A DNA stretch of 38,144 bases from positions 1 to 38,144 of IMG/VR virus record IMGVR_UViG_3300005916_000006, one strand, 5' to 3'. The notes beneath the pieces are model-generated. The model searched no databases and was not told the DNA's origin. It saw only the letters and a program-made list of their open reading frames with translations. Shown here in pieces: positions 22,781 through 30,596 of this stretch (its first letter is position 1; each line of letters opens with the position of its first letter). The position numbers and the translations under genes were made by a program. The stretch is from a virus.

Positions 22781-22984
22781 ATGTTCATGCAGATCAAATG
22801 CACGAATAGCGGGACGAAGCGTCTGTTTGATCCAGCGATCATGGACGCTCCCGTTGAGTTCGACAAACGCGGCAAGGCGGTTGTGACGGATAAGATCGGC
22901 CAAGCTATGGTCAAGAAGTATTCTTCCGTCGAAGTGGTCGAAGCGAAACCAGTCAAGAAAGAAGTAGTAGAGGGTGGTGAGTAG
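22781..22984 (+). CDS. Small tail-region protein
   Basis: 67 residues from ATG 22781 with AGAGGAG at 22774-22780 almost touching; ATG 22787 may be used instead. IKCTNSGTKRLFDPAIMDAPVEFD is beta-like, followed by VTDKIGQAMVKKYSSVEVV and a Lys/Glu tail. It resembles the small proteins that often precede major tail protein genes in siphophages, with a final helix ending in KYSSVEV. Role not known. Confidence 0.55.
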   Translation: MFMQIKCTNSGTKRLFDPAIMDAPVEFDKRGKAVVTDKIGQAMVKKYSSVEVVEAKPVKKEVVEGGE

Positions 22985-22985
22985 T

Positions 22986-24173
22986 ATGCCATGTTTGACA
23001 AAGACGGTGTTTGAAGCTGGTATTCGCAATCAGCGACTCGATTCGTACCAGGAATGTGGTGGGACGTTGCCTGCTAGCGGGACGTTCTCCCCGTTCAGCG
23101 ATGTGATTCAAAGTTGGTCTTGGAATCCCGACGCAGGGGCAGAAGCGCGTCGAGGAATTGGCGGGGTAGATCCCTTAGAGCACGACACTGGGTTGGAGAC
23201 GCATACTTTCACAGTGTTGTATCGACTCCAGGGCACAATTGCTGCAGACACGCCATTCTACGAGGTTTGTTCCCGCGACACGGATCAGTTGCTCGAAGCA
23301 CGAACGATCGTTGCTCGTGAGGAACATTTCCAGGGCGGCAATGATGCGGGTGGTATTCGTACCTACGTTGTCATTGACGGCGCAAAGCCAGGGTCAGGGA
23401 AGCTATCAGGAGATCCGTCGTCGGCGGGTCCGATGCTCGCGGAGATCACGTACATGGCAGAGAAAGGCCGACAGTACGAGATCCATCAGCCGGTGCTTGG
23501 ATCTACGTTGATTGTCACCTCAAGCGAAGCTGGCGATGATGCTACGCTCACGGTAGAAGACGACGATGGTGTGCAGGAAGCCATCGTAATCAGCGGGACC
23601 AGTACAACGACTTTCGCCTCGATTGATGCTGCGTTGCTAGGCGCACAGTGCGACGGGACGGTGTGGGCTGTTACGGTTGAAGGTGCAACGCTCGTCACGA
23701 TCTACGGCAAGAACGATTACGCCAATGCTGAAGGGGATCTCGGAGTGCCGATTTTGCCTACCGGCGCGACGCGTGTTGCCGCTCTTGGTACTGGCGATGT
23801 GTACGAGAAGTTCCTTGGCGACACCATCACCTATGGCGGTGGTGATTTGGCGTATGACATCAACTCGATTGAGCTGTCGATTGACAACAGCGTGACTGTT
23901 CTCCCGCGATCTAACTCAAGAGCGCAGCGTGTCGTTGAAGGCAATCGTACGATTCAGCTTTCTGCGACTGTGGTTGGTGAACGTGAGTACCAGAATCAAA
24001 TCGAGAGACACTTGATGTCTACCATAGCAGATATTGTGTGGACAATGACATCTTCGGTGCTCACGATTGGAGGATGTGCTCTCATCACTCCAGGTGAAAA
24101 GAGCGTGACAGAAGGACAGGCGTACATGCAGCTCAATAACGTGTTTGAGGGTACGTCCATCGCAATTACGTAA
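22986..24173 (+). CDS. Major tail tube protein
   Basis: 395 residues from ATG 22986. The N-terminal part (VFEAGIRNQRLDSYQECGG) and a C-terminal block (DINSIELSIDNSVTVLPRSN, then NRTIQLSATVVGEREYQNQIE and QLNNVFEGTSIAIT) fit phage tail-tube proteins, which stack as hexamers to make the DNA channel. Residues about 175-245 look like an inserted beta domain (TLIVTSSEAGDDATLTVEDDD), probably exposed on the tube surface. It precedes the chaperone pair and tape measure, the conserved order. A hairpin follows the stop. Confidence 0.8.
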   Translation: MPCLTKTVFEAGIRNQRLDSYQECGGTLPASGTFSPFSDVIQSWSWNPDAGAEARRGIGGVDPLEHDTGLETHTFTVLYRLQGTIAADTPFYEVCSRDTDQLLEARTIVAREEHFQGGNDAGGIRTYVVIDGAKPGSGKLSGDPSSAGPMLAEITYMAEKGRQYEIHQPVLGSTLIVTSSEAGDDATLTVEDDDGVQEAIVISGTSTTTFASIDAALLGAQCDGTVWAVTVEGATLVTIYGKNDYANAEGDLGVPILPTGATRVAALGTGDVYEKFLGDTITYGGGDLAYDINSIELSIDNSVTVLPRSNSRAQRVVEGNRTIQLSATVVGEREYQNQIERHLMSTIADIVWTMTSSVLTIGGCALITPGEKSVTEGQAYMQLNNVFEGTSIAIT

Positions 24174-24174
24174 C

Positions 24175-24219
24175 CTGCTCTCGTGCTGCCGTCGAATTGG
24201 TCGGCGGCGGCACGAGCAG
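24175..24219 (+). other. Hairpin after the tail-tube gene
   Basis: CTGCT...AGCAG outer stem, then CGTGC/GCACG and GCCG/CGGC, with a two-base and a one-base bulge, and a loop of about 12 bases around GAATTGG. It starts two bases after the tail-tube stop and has no T-run. It may hold back ribosomes or stabilise the tube mRNA relative to the chaperones. Confidence 0.6.
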
Positions 24220-24235
24220 CGTTAGGAGTTACCAA

Positions 24236-24643
24236 ATGGGTAAAGGAAAAGACAGGAGGACACTGATGGAAGTAAGGCAGGATCAACGTGCAACGATTGA
24301 GTCGATGACCGTCAAGCGTGACGGAGATGACAAGATCGTACCCTTGGAGGAACAGACAGAGTTCGGAACGGTGTTAGTTATCCCGATGACGTATGGCGAT
24401 GCCAATGCGCTGACGGGTGCAGGAAAGCTGGACAACACGAAGACGCTCACGGAGTTCCTCAAGAAGCACATGGTGGAACCGAGCATGAGCCACATCACCC
24501 CTGAGTACGTCGAGAAAGAGTTCAAAGGGAAGACCGTCAACGAGCTTGTCACGGCAATCGTCAAGGCGTCTGGTTTGTCCGACAAGGTAGATGTTGAAAC
24601 CGACGAAGACGGGAACTTGGTGGTCACGGAAAAAAACGAATAG
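24236..24643 (+). CDS. Tail assembly chaperone, short form (gpG-like)
   Basis: 135 residues from ATG 24236, with TAGGAG at 24223-24228. Basic N-terminus (MGKGKDRRTLMEVRQDQRA), then FGTVLVIPMTYGDANALTG, a helix and a C-terminal acidic region (VDVETDEDGNLVVTEKNE). The gene between tail tube and tape measure, with a slippery A AAA AAC at 24631-24637 six bases before its stop codon ends, is the hallmark of the lambda G/GT pair. The short form accumulates and coats the tape measure during tail assembly. Confidence 0.78.
   Translation: MGKGKDRRTLMEVRQDQRATIESMTVKRDGDDKIVPLEEQTEFGTVLVIPMTYGDANALTGAGKLDNTKTLTEFLKKHMVEPSMSHITPEYVEKEFKGKTVNELVTAIVKASGLSDKVDVETDEDGNLVVTEKNE
24631..24637 (+). promoter_or_regulatory. 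Programmed -1 frameshift site A AAA AAC
   Basis: In the frame of the short chaperone, the codons are GAA AAA AAC GAA TAG, so the heptamer A AAA AAC is exactly in the X XXY YYZ register. A -1 slip bypasses TAG 24641-24643 and enters a frame open for 70 more codons. Confidence 0.8.
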
Positions 24644-24849
24644 AGCTAGAAGAGGAGTTTGAGGCGTGGATGCACACGCAGGGCTATTGCTATATCGGCC
24701 CGAACTCCATGTATCGGTTGACACTGAACGAAATAGGAAGATTGCAAAGGGGGTACGCGAAGCTCAACGAAGATGGCTCTGCGAAGCCGCGTGACTCTGA
24801 TCTGCGAAAGCTGGCGGGGATGAATGCCAAGCTAAAAGGACGTGAATGA
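24637..24849 (+). CDS. Frameshift extension of tail chaperone (GT-like part)
   Basis: After slipping at the heptamer, the -1 frame reads RIELEEEFEAWMHTQGYCYI and continues through YRLTLNEIGRLQRGYAKL to TGA 24847-24849. The fusion would be about 204 residues. The region can also start at ATG 24670 to give 59 residues, but that ATG has no strong site. The T-domain in lambda binds the tape-measure protein and recruits tail tube protein. The stop overlaps the tape-measure start (ATGATG), as usual. Confidence 0.72.
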   Translation, partial: RIELEEEFEAWMHTQGYCYIGPNSMYRLTLNEIGRLQRGYAKLNEDGSAKPRDSDLRKLAGMNAKLKGRE

Positions 24850-27800
24850 TGTTTGGGACTACAGGATTTGCGAAGAACATCAACGTCATCGTAGGCGGGA
24901 ATGCGGCTGGCTACAACAGAGCCATGATGAGCGCAGGCGCCGCCACAGCGAAATTCACGAAAGCAGTGGCGGTTATGGGGGCAGCCGTAGTCGTCGCTTC
25001 TGTTGTTTTACTCACCAAAGCGGTAAGTGCTGCGTCAGAGTTTGAGCAAGCGATGGCTGACGTAAAGGCAGTAACACAGCCTACCGCGAAGCAGTTTGAA
25101 CTCCTATCAGATAAGGCTAAGCAGCTAGGGCGTGATACCAAATTCACAATGGTAGACATCGCCGCTGGGATGGAGGCCCTTGGACGCGCTGGATTCTCTA
25201 CTGAAGAGATTCTAAGTGGTGTTGACGGGGCTGCATCGCTTGCCGCCGCCGCTTCTATCTCTCTTGGAGAAGCAGCCGATATTACGTCGAAGACCATTCG
25301 TGCGATGGGGCTTGAAGCATCTGACGCAGGAAGGGTCGCTGATGTCTTCGCTCAGGCTGCCGCTAGTGCGAACGTAGACGTGTCTATGCTTGGCGAGTCG
25401 ATGAAGTACATTGCTCCGCTTGCCCGTGCTGCTGGCTTCTCTTTGGAAGAGACGGTAGCTGCGATTGCAAAGTTGGGCGATGCTGGTATCCAGGGATCAC
25501 AGGCCGGGACTGCGTTGCGGTATGCATTCGCTGAGTTGATAGCAGAGACAGATGGATTTGTGGAGTCGCTTGCGAATGTCGGCGTCACAATGGCGGACAT
25601 TAGCGACCCTAACGGAGAGTTGATGGGCTTCATAGACATCATGAACATACTAGAAGAAGCTGGCGCAGATACTGGCGATATCCTAGACATGATGGGAAAA
25701 CGCGCAGGGCCTGCAATCGCTGCTCTTGTTCAAGAGAATGATGGGCTTGGCGAGCTAGCGACTTTGCTAAAGAACGCAGCTGGCGCAGCGCAGGAAATGG
25801 CTGACACTAGGATGGATACGCTATCTGGGCAGATGACAATACTAGCCGGATCATGGAACGCGATGCTTGTTACGATTGGCGATAAGATAATTCCTATAAT
25901 CCAGGATCTGGTTGAAAATGCAATCATCCCAGCTGTGAATGAGTTCAATGTATGGGCAGAGGAGAGCGATGCGCTCGAGGAAGGGCTGTCGTCATTATTT
26001 GAAACTATTAAGAAAGGGGTCGAGTGGTTCATCAAGAATTACGGTAAGGTTGTCATAGGGCTAAAGGCAATCCTCGCAGTTACAGGGCTCCTAGTTGCAG
26101 CGAAAATAATCACCGCATTTAAGACATTGACTCTGGCGATTAAGGGATTAGGGGTAGCTCTTGGCCCTGTCGGGATTGCTGCTGTTGCCGCGTATACATC
26201 ATTTAAGATCTTGAAAGGCATTCTCACTCCTCTAGCCGAAGCCGCTAGCATGAATGTGGAGCGCGTTGGCGACATGGTAGGGTCATTTGAAGATCTGGCC
26301 GATTCTGCGAATAGAGCCGCAGAGGTGTCTGAGATATTAACGATGGCAATCAATATGGCAGGATCAGAACTTGACAAGCTATTTGACATGGATATTGGAA
26401 CGCTGTCAAGAATTGCTGGCGAGCTAGACGAACTCAGGATAGAGATTGTGGCATCAGGAGACTCGGCTAGCGATATGGCAGATGCGTGGTCTGATGGAGT
26501 CACTAGCATTCTTGGATCATTCCAAGACCTAGTCCCCGGTATTGCGACTGTTCTAGATAAGATAGTGGCGCAATCAAAGACGGCTGCTAGGGACGTTGCG
26601 AATGCTTGGGATATGACACCAGGCGTGAACCCGTTTGAATTGTTTGGGGCGCCGCCTCAGCATGGCCCTAGAGAGGGGACAGGGACAGGGACTGCACCTG
26701 CACCTGCGGATGTGCCTGACCCCGCAGGATCATGGCAAACGAAGATCGCCGATTGGCTAGCTGAAGGATGGAGCGAAGCAATTGACGCGGTGATTGGAAT
26801 GTTGCCTGAGAAGGTAGCGGCGTTTGCAAGCGGCATGTTCGGCGCACTCCAAACATTTCTAGTCAATCCAATAGCTGGCGCCATTCAAGGGATCGCCGTT
26901 ATCTTCACTGCGTTGAATGATATGGCTACTGCTGCAAGGCAGAAGATACTCGATACGTTCACATGGCTGAAAGACAGGATCGTTGATATGTGGAGCGTAA
27001 TAGAGAATGCTGCGACTAAGCTGGCTGACAGTTTCAACGATCTCATAACTTCGACCGAAAACTATCAGGCAATGCAGAAGGCTGCTAGCGATCTTCAAAG
27101 CATGATATTTAATCTGTTGCTGGGGTTCTTGAAGCCTGTATTCAGCCTCATTCAAAGCATATTTGGGATTACCGCAGCTGTGATTACCGCGATTGATAAA
27201 TCCAAGTTAACTGAGGTTGGCGTTCCTAGATCCTGGAAACGAGCTGCAAGAGCATACGAGGCGGCAAGCCCTGGAGCTATATGGCCAGGAGATGAACCGC
27301 TAGAAGACGAACTAGACGATACGCTTACGTGGGTCGATCATTTGATTACAAGATTCGGAGTGCAAATCGAAAACATGATCCAGCTGTTCAAAAACGCAGC
27401 TGAGATACTAGAATCCGTATGGGCAGCAGTTGGCGAGCCAATTATGGCAGCGGTGCTGGATTCATTAGAGTGGCTGGGCGAAGGGCTAGTTGCGCTTGCG
27501 TCTTACATTGACTCTGATATGAAAACGCTTTTGAAAAACACGTTGCCTAAAATTCTCAAGGGTGGTCTCGATCTGTTCCTGGGGTACATACTTGGTGTGG
27601 CGAGATTCATCGTTGACACGTTTGAAGCGACAGCCGTTAATCTCGCGGCATTCTCTGTGAATCTTGGAACGATAGGAAGAAAGCTGCCGGAGTTTTTCGC
27701 AGCGCTATCTAATGCGATTTCTCCAGTGATCAACACGCTGCTAGAAGGTGCGTTGATTCCACTCTCGGAGTTTATTATCACAGATCTCATGCCGAGCTTC

Positions 27801-28451
27801 CAAAAGTTCTTTGCTGGGTTTGGCGAGTGGTGGACAACAGAGATGGAGCCATTCTTGAAGGGCAAGGCATTCCCGCTGTTGGGAGAAATCCTATCGAGTT
27901 TGTGGGAGCAATTGAAAAGCATCGTGGATATTCTCGCGCCGTATATAGTTCCGCTATTGGAGGGGGTTTTGGAAGTGCTGGCAAGTGTGTGGACAACTGT
28001 AGAGCCTGTCCTAATCCGACTCATTAACTTCATTGACACACATTGGGACACGATTGAGAGGATATTGCTCACTCGACTTGAGGCGGCGCTGACTGATCTT
28101 GTTACGAATCTCGAAGATGCAGTTGGGTTCTTAGAGAGAAATGCTTGGTTAGCTGACCTTGGTGGAGGCGGGTCAGGAATGGGACTCCTACCATTCGCAG
28201 AGGGCGGTGTGGTCCCCGGGCCGATTGGGCAGCCCCGTATGTCGCTCACTCATGGACAAGAAATCATCTTGAATCAAACGCAACAGGCGGGGGTATTGGC
28301 TGGGCTTAACGGCGGTGGTGGAACAACTGAGGTTCACGTGTACGTCGGCGGCCGAGAGGTCAGCGACTACACGGTGCGCTCGATCCAACGAAGAGGAAAG
28401 AGACTGACGGGGAAGAAATCGACCTCGGCAGGGCTCAGGGAGGCGAGGTGA
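24846..28451 (+). CDS. Tape measure protein (TP901 type)
   Basis: 1201 residues. The first 300 residues carry the TP901/PhageMin_Tail domain: ASEFEQAMADVKAVTQ, LGRDTKFTMVDIAAGMEALG, ISLGEAADITSKTIRAMGL, and LGDAGIQGSQAGTALR. Hydrophobic segments follow around 398-455. The middle is helical. The C-terminus has AEGGVVPGPIGQPRMSLTHG, a conserved end. This protein sets tail length and later helps DNA pass the membrane. At about 0.15 nm per residue a tail near 180 nm is expected. No lysozyme or peptidase domain is obvious. ATG 24846 overlaps the chaperone stop; AAGGA lies at 24836-24840. Confidence 0.9.
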   Translation: MMFGTTGFAKNINVIVGGNAAGYNRAMMSAGAATAKFTKAVAVMGAAVVVASVVLLTKAVSAASEFEQAMADVKAVTQPTAKQFELLSDKAKQLGRDTKFTMVDIAAGMEALGRAGFSTEEILSGVDGAASLAAAASISLGEAADITSKTIRAMGLEASDAGRVADVFAQAAASANVDVSMLGESMKYIAPLARAAGFSLEETVAAIAKLGDAGIQGSQAGTALRYAFAELIAETDGFVESLANVGVTMADISDPNGELMGFIDIMNILEEAGADTGDILDMMGKRAGPAIAALVQENDGLGELATLLKNAAGAAQEMADTRMDTLSGQMTILAGSWNAMLVTIGDKIIPIIQDLVENAIIPAVNEFNVWAEESDALEEGLSSLFETIKKGVEWFIKNYGKVVIGLKAILAVTGLLVAAKIITAFKTLTLAIKGLGVALGPVGIAAVAAYTSFKILKGILTPLAEAASMNVERVGDMVGSFEDLADSANRAAEVSEILTMAINMAGSELDKLFDMDIGTLSRIAGELDELRIEIVASGDSASDMADAWSDGVTSILGSFQDLVPGIATVLDKIVAQSKTAARDVANAWDMTPGVNPFELFGAPPQHGPREGTGTGTAPAPADVPDPAGSWQTKIADWLAEGWSEAIDAVIGMLPEKVAAFASGMFGALQTFLVNPIAGAIQGIAVIFTALNDMATAARQKILDTFTWLKDRIVDMWSVIENAATKLADSFNDLITSTENYQAMQKAASDLQSMIFNLLLGFLKPVFSLIQSIFGITAAVITAIDKSKLTEVGVPRSWKRAARAYEAASPGAIWPGDEPLEDELDDTLTWVDHLITRFGVQIENMIQLFKNAAEILESVWAAVGEPIMAAVLDSLEWLGEGLVALASYIDSDMKTLLKNTLPKILKGGLDLFLGYILGVARFIVDTFEATAVNLAAFSVNLGTIGRKLPEFFAALSNAISPVINTLLEGALIPLSEFIITDLMPSFQKFFAGFGEWWTTEMEPFLKGKAFPLLGEILSSLWEQLKSIVDILAPYIVPLLEGVLEVLASVWTTVEPVLIRLINFIDTHWDTIERILLTRLEAALTDLVTNLEDAVGFLERNAWLADLGGGGSGMGLLPFAEGGVVPGPIGQPRMSLTHGQEIILNQTQQAGVLAGLNGGGGTTEVHVYVGGREVSDYTVRSIQRRGKRLTGKKSTSAGLREAR

Positions 28452-28470
28452 GATCATGAGGTCGCTTAAT

Positions 28471-28499
28471 TTGACTATACTCTGGAATTTAGCTATACT
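28471..28499 (+). promoter_or_regulatory. Strong sigma70-type promoter P2
   Basis: TTGACT at 28471-28476, 17-base spacer, TATACT at 28494-28499, in the gap just after the tape measure. Transcription would start near 28506 and meet a terminator about 70 bases later. Confidence 0.75.
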
Positions 28500-28505
28500 A
28501 CTACT

Positions 28506-28579
28506 CAATAGACCTCTTAACTCTCGTGATGAGAAGGCGTCTTTGGCTCTGAGTTGGCGCTCAGAGCCTTTCCATTTTT
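28506..28579 (+). ncRNA. Candidate small RNA of about 74 nt
   Basis: Defined by promoter P2 and the rho-independent terminator at 28545-28579. The 5' 40 bases include a possible small stem (TCTC/GAGA). No open reading frame with a ribosome binding site lies inside. It could be a regulatory RNA, or an attenuated leader whose read-through feeds the tail-tip genes downstream. Confidence 0.4.
28545..28579 (+). terminator. Rho-independent terminator
   Basis: Perfect 9-bp stem GGCTCTGAG / CTCAGAGCC with loop TTGGCG, followed by TTTCCATTTTT. It would end both the tape-measure transcript and any RNA from P2. Confidence 0.85.
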
Positions 28580-28636
28580 GAGGCGCAAGGACCACGATCC
28601 ACCACAGGTGCTGGGCTGAGAGCGAGGGGATAGCGA

Positions 28637-30199
28637 ATGCCAAGGAACATCGTCAAGACGAGAGTACGTGTCTGGCACGACGACGACACAGAGGTTGATC
28701 TGTCGGATCGCGTGATTACTGGCCCTGTGGTTGCGGGTGACATTGACGCTGCTGATTACGAGTGTTCGATCACGTTCGACAACGCCCATGACTATGTGTC
28801 GCAGAATTTGTCCCTTGAGCCTGAAGACCAGCTGTCCACGTTGAACCAAGACGGCAGCTCCGCGAACGATCCGATACTGACAGAGAATCATGAAGTCCAG
28901 GTTGATTACGACACCGGGTCCGGCTGGGTTGTGCTGTTTCAAGGGTACTGCGGGGCGGACGTGGATAGCTTGGCTGTTGACTCGAAAATGCACACCGTTC
29001 TCTTTGCTCCGTTTGGCGTCACTCAGCCGATCAAGGAACGCGACCGCTTGGTGAATATCGTCTACAAAGACAGAGATCTGGCAACCTCGTTGTTGAGAAG
29101 CATTCTGATGGATTCAGGGTTCCTTGGTAAGCTGGCGCATGTAGTGATCGCGGACGATCCATATCTCCAGGTCACTGAGTACATAACGAAGACAGGTTCG
29201 ACGTGGGATGCGCTGCAAACTGCAATCGAAATTACGGGATACATATTGTCAGCGAGACATCATGCAGCGGGAGTAGCCTACGATGATGGCTCAGGAGAAA
29301 GCACGCCCGAAGAGGGCTTCTATCTAACGTTGGTAAACCCGCTACGCGACAAGACCGTGCCAGATCACACGTGGGCAGAAGAATGCAAACGCCGAAACGT
29401 TAGGTCGGGCCTTGAGGACGTCCGGACGTCCATTGAAGTTGTGTTCGAGCTGAGTAACGGAGCGCAGAAAATAACGACAGCAGCCAAGGATGAAGCAGCT
29501 CGTGCGAAGTACGGTACCCCAGCCGGCGACGGGACGAAACTGCATCGAGTGATGAGGTTGGTGTTGGATAACAATAGCCCAGTCAGAACACTTGCAGGAG
29601 CCGAGCGGTTGAGAGATTACGCAGCTCACGATCTGGGTTCGCCAAGCCCAGGCGTAGCGGTTGACCTGGATGTCTTGTGGGCAGAGCCCCAGTTGAATGA
29701 ATTGGTGGAATTCCAGTTCCTCGATTACACGATGCAGATTGGAATCACTGGTGTTGTGATCGACTTGTCTCCGGCTCTGGTAGGTGGTCGAACCACATAC
29801 ACTGGAGTTGCTGACATGGTGATCGGTCTGAGGGGCCGGTGGCTGAGTGGCGAGCTGACTGAAGAGGAGCGCCAACGCCAGCGCCTTGAGTGGCTCGAGG
29901 GAGGCATGACGAAGCTGCCCACACCGCAAGTATTGAGCTTTCGTAGATGGGCTTATCAAACGAGAACGGGTGAAACGCGCAGCGCAATGAGTATCAGATG
30001 GGCGCGGTGCAAGGCGTACTGGTATGGGTATACAGCCGTCTATCTATCCTACGAAGACCAGTTGCACTATCCTGTAGAGCCTACAACAACGTCCAGGAGT
30101 TCTTCGGTGACGATTGACCCGCTGCCGCATGGCGTCGACGTGTATTTCAAGTTGAGGAATTTCCCGGCAATATCTATGTCGCCGCAAGGAAGGAGATAG
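28637..30199 (+). CDS. Tail tip/hub structural protein
   Basis: 520 residues from ATG 28637, with GAGGGG at 28624-28629. The N-terminal part (VRVWHDDDTEVDLSDRVITG, ECSITFDNAHDYVS) and the middle (LRSILMDSGFL, TWDALQTAIEITGYIL) resemble distal tail or hub proteins that follow the tape measure. DVDLDVLWAEPQLNELVEF-like strands lie near residue 350, and the last about 90 residues (LSFRRWAYQTRTGETRS, then VYFKLRNFPA) look like a fibronectin-type fold. It probably closes the tail tube. Assignment rests on position and general fold; no enzymatic motif is seen. Confidence 0.65.
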   Translation: MPRNIVKTRVRVWHDDDTEVDLSDRVITGPVVAGDIDAADYECSITFDNAHDYVSQNLSLEPEDQLSTLNQDGSSANDPILTENHEVQVDYDTGSGWVVLFQGYCGADVDSLAVDSKMHTVLFAPFGVTQPIKERDRLVNIVYKDRDLATSLLRSILMDSGFLGKLAHVVIADDPYLQVTEYITKTGSTWDALQTAIEITGYILSARHHAAGVAYDDGSGESTPEEGFYLTLVNPLRDKTVPDHTWAEECKRRNVRSGLEDVRTSIEVVFELSNGAQKITTAAKDEAARAKYGTPAGDGTKLHRVMRLVLDNNSPVRTLAGAERLRDYAAHDLGSPSPGVAVDLDVLWAEPQLNELVEFQFLDYTMQIGITGVVIDLSPALVGGRTTYTGVADMVIGLRGRWLSGELTEEERQRQRLEWLEGGMTKLPTPQVLSFRRWAYQTRTGETRSAMSIRWARCKAYWYGYTAVYLSYEDQLHYPVEPTTTSRSSSVTIDPLPHGVDVYFKLRNFPAISMSPQGRR

Positions 30200-30200
30200 C

Positions 30201-30596
30201 ATGAGCTTCGACAAAAGCAAAGAGATAATTATGACGATAGGAACTCTCCCAGCAGGATCAACCATTCCTGCTTCTCCGGGCGGGACAGAATGCGCAACTA
30301 TTGACATGGACGTATCAAGCTCGTTTGCACTGACAATGGAAGGAACATTCTCTGTAGCAGGGACTGTGACGGCGCACGTAAGGACATCTCCAGTAGGAGG
30401 CACAGACGAGAATGTGTGGGACACGCAAGACTATAGCTCGTTCGATTTGATCGCAACAGCGGGAGGAAGAGAACAGATCACGAAGGGAATTTGGAGCGAT
30501 CCTCTCTATGCTTGCGTGATGGTTGTGAACGATGGGACAGAAGACATCCATAACGTCATCGTAACCAGGACGACTCAGGACATGGAGGCGGTGTAA
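30201..30596 (+). CDS. Small virion-type protein, intact paralogue of 18840
   Basis: 131 residues from ATG 30201, one base after the previous stop, with GAAGGAGA upstream. Its start (EIIMTIGTLPAGSTIPASPGG) resembles the broken gene at 18840. The rest is beta-rich (FALTMEGTFSVAGTVTAHVRTS, then MVVNDGTEDIHNVIVTRT), probably one beta-sandwich. It precedes a fibre and an adhesin gene, as its broken relative follows an adhesin. Probably a virion surface or linker protein. Confidence 0.6.
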   Translation: MSFDKSKEIIMTIGTLPAGSTIPASPGGTECATIDMDVSSSFALTMEGTFSVAGTVTAHVRTSPVGGTDENVWDTQDYSSFDLIATAGGREQITKGIWSDPLYACVMVVNDGTEDIHNVIVTRTTQDMEAV

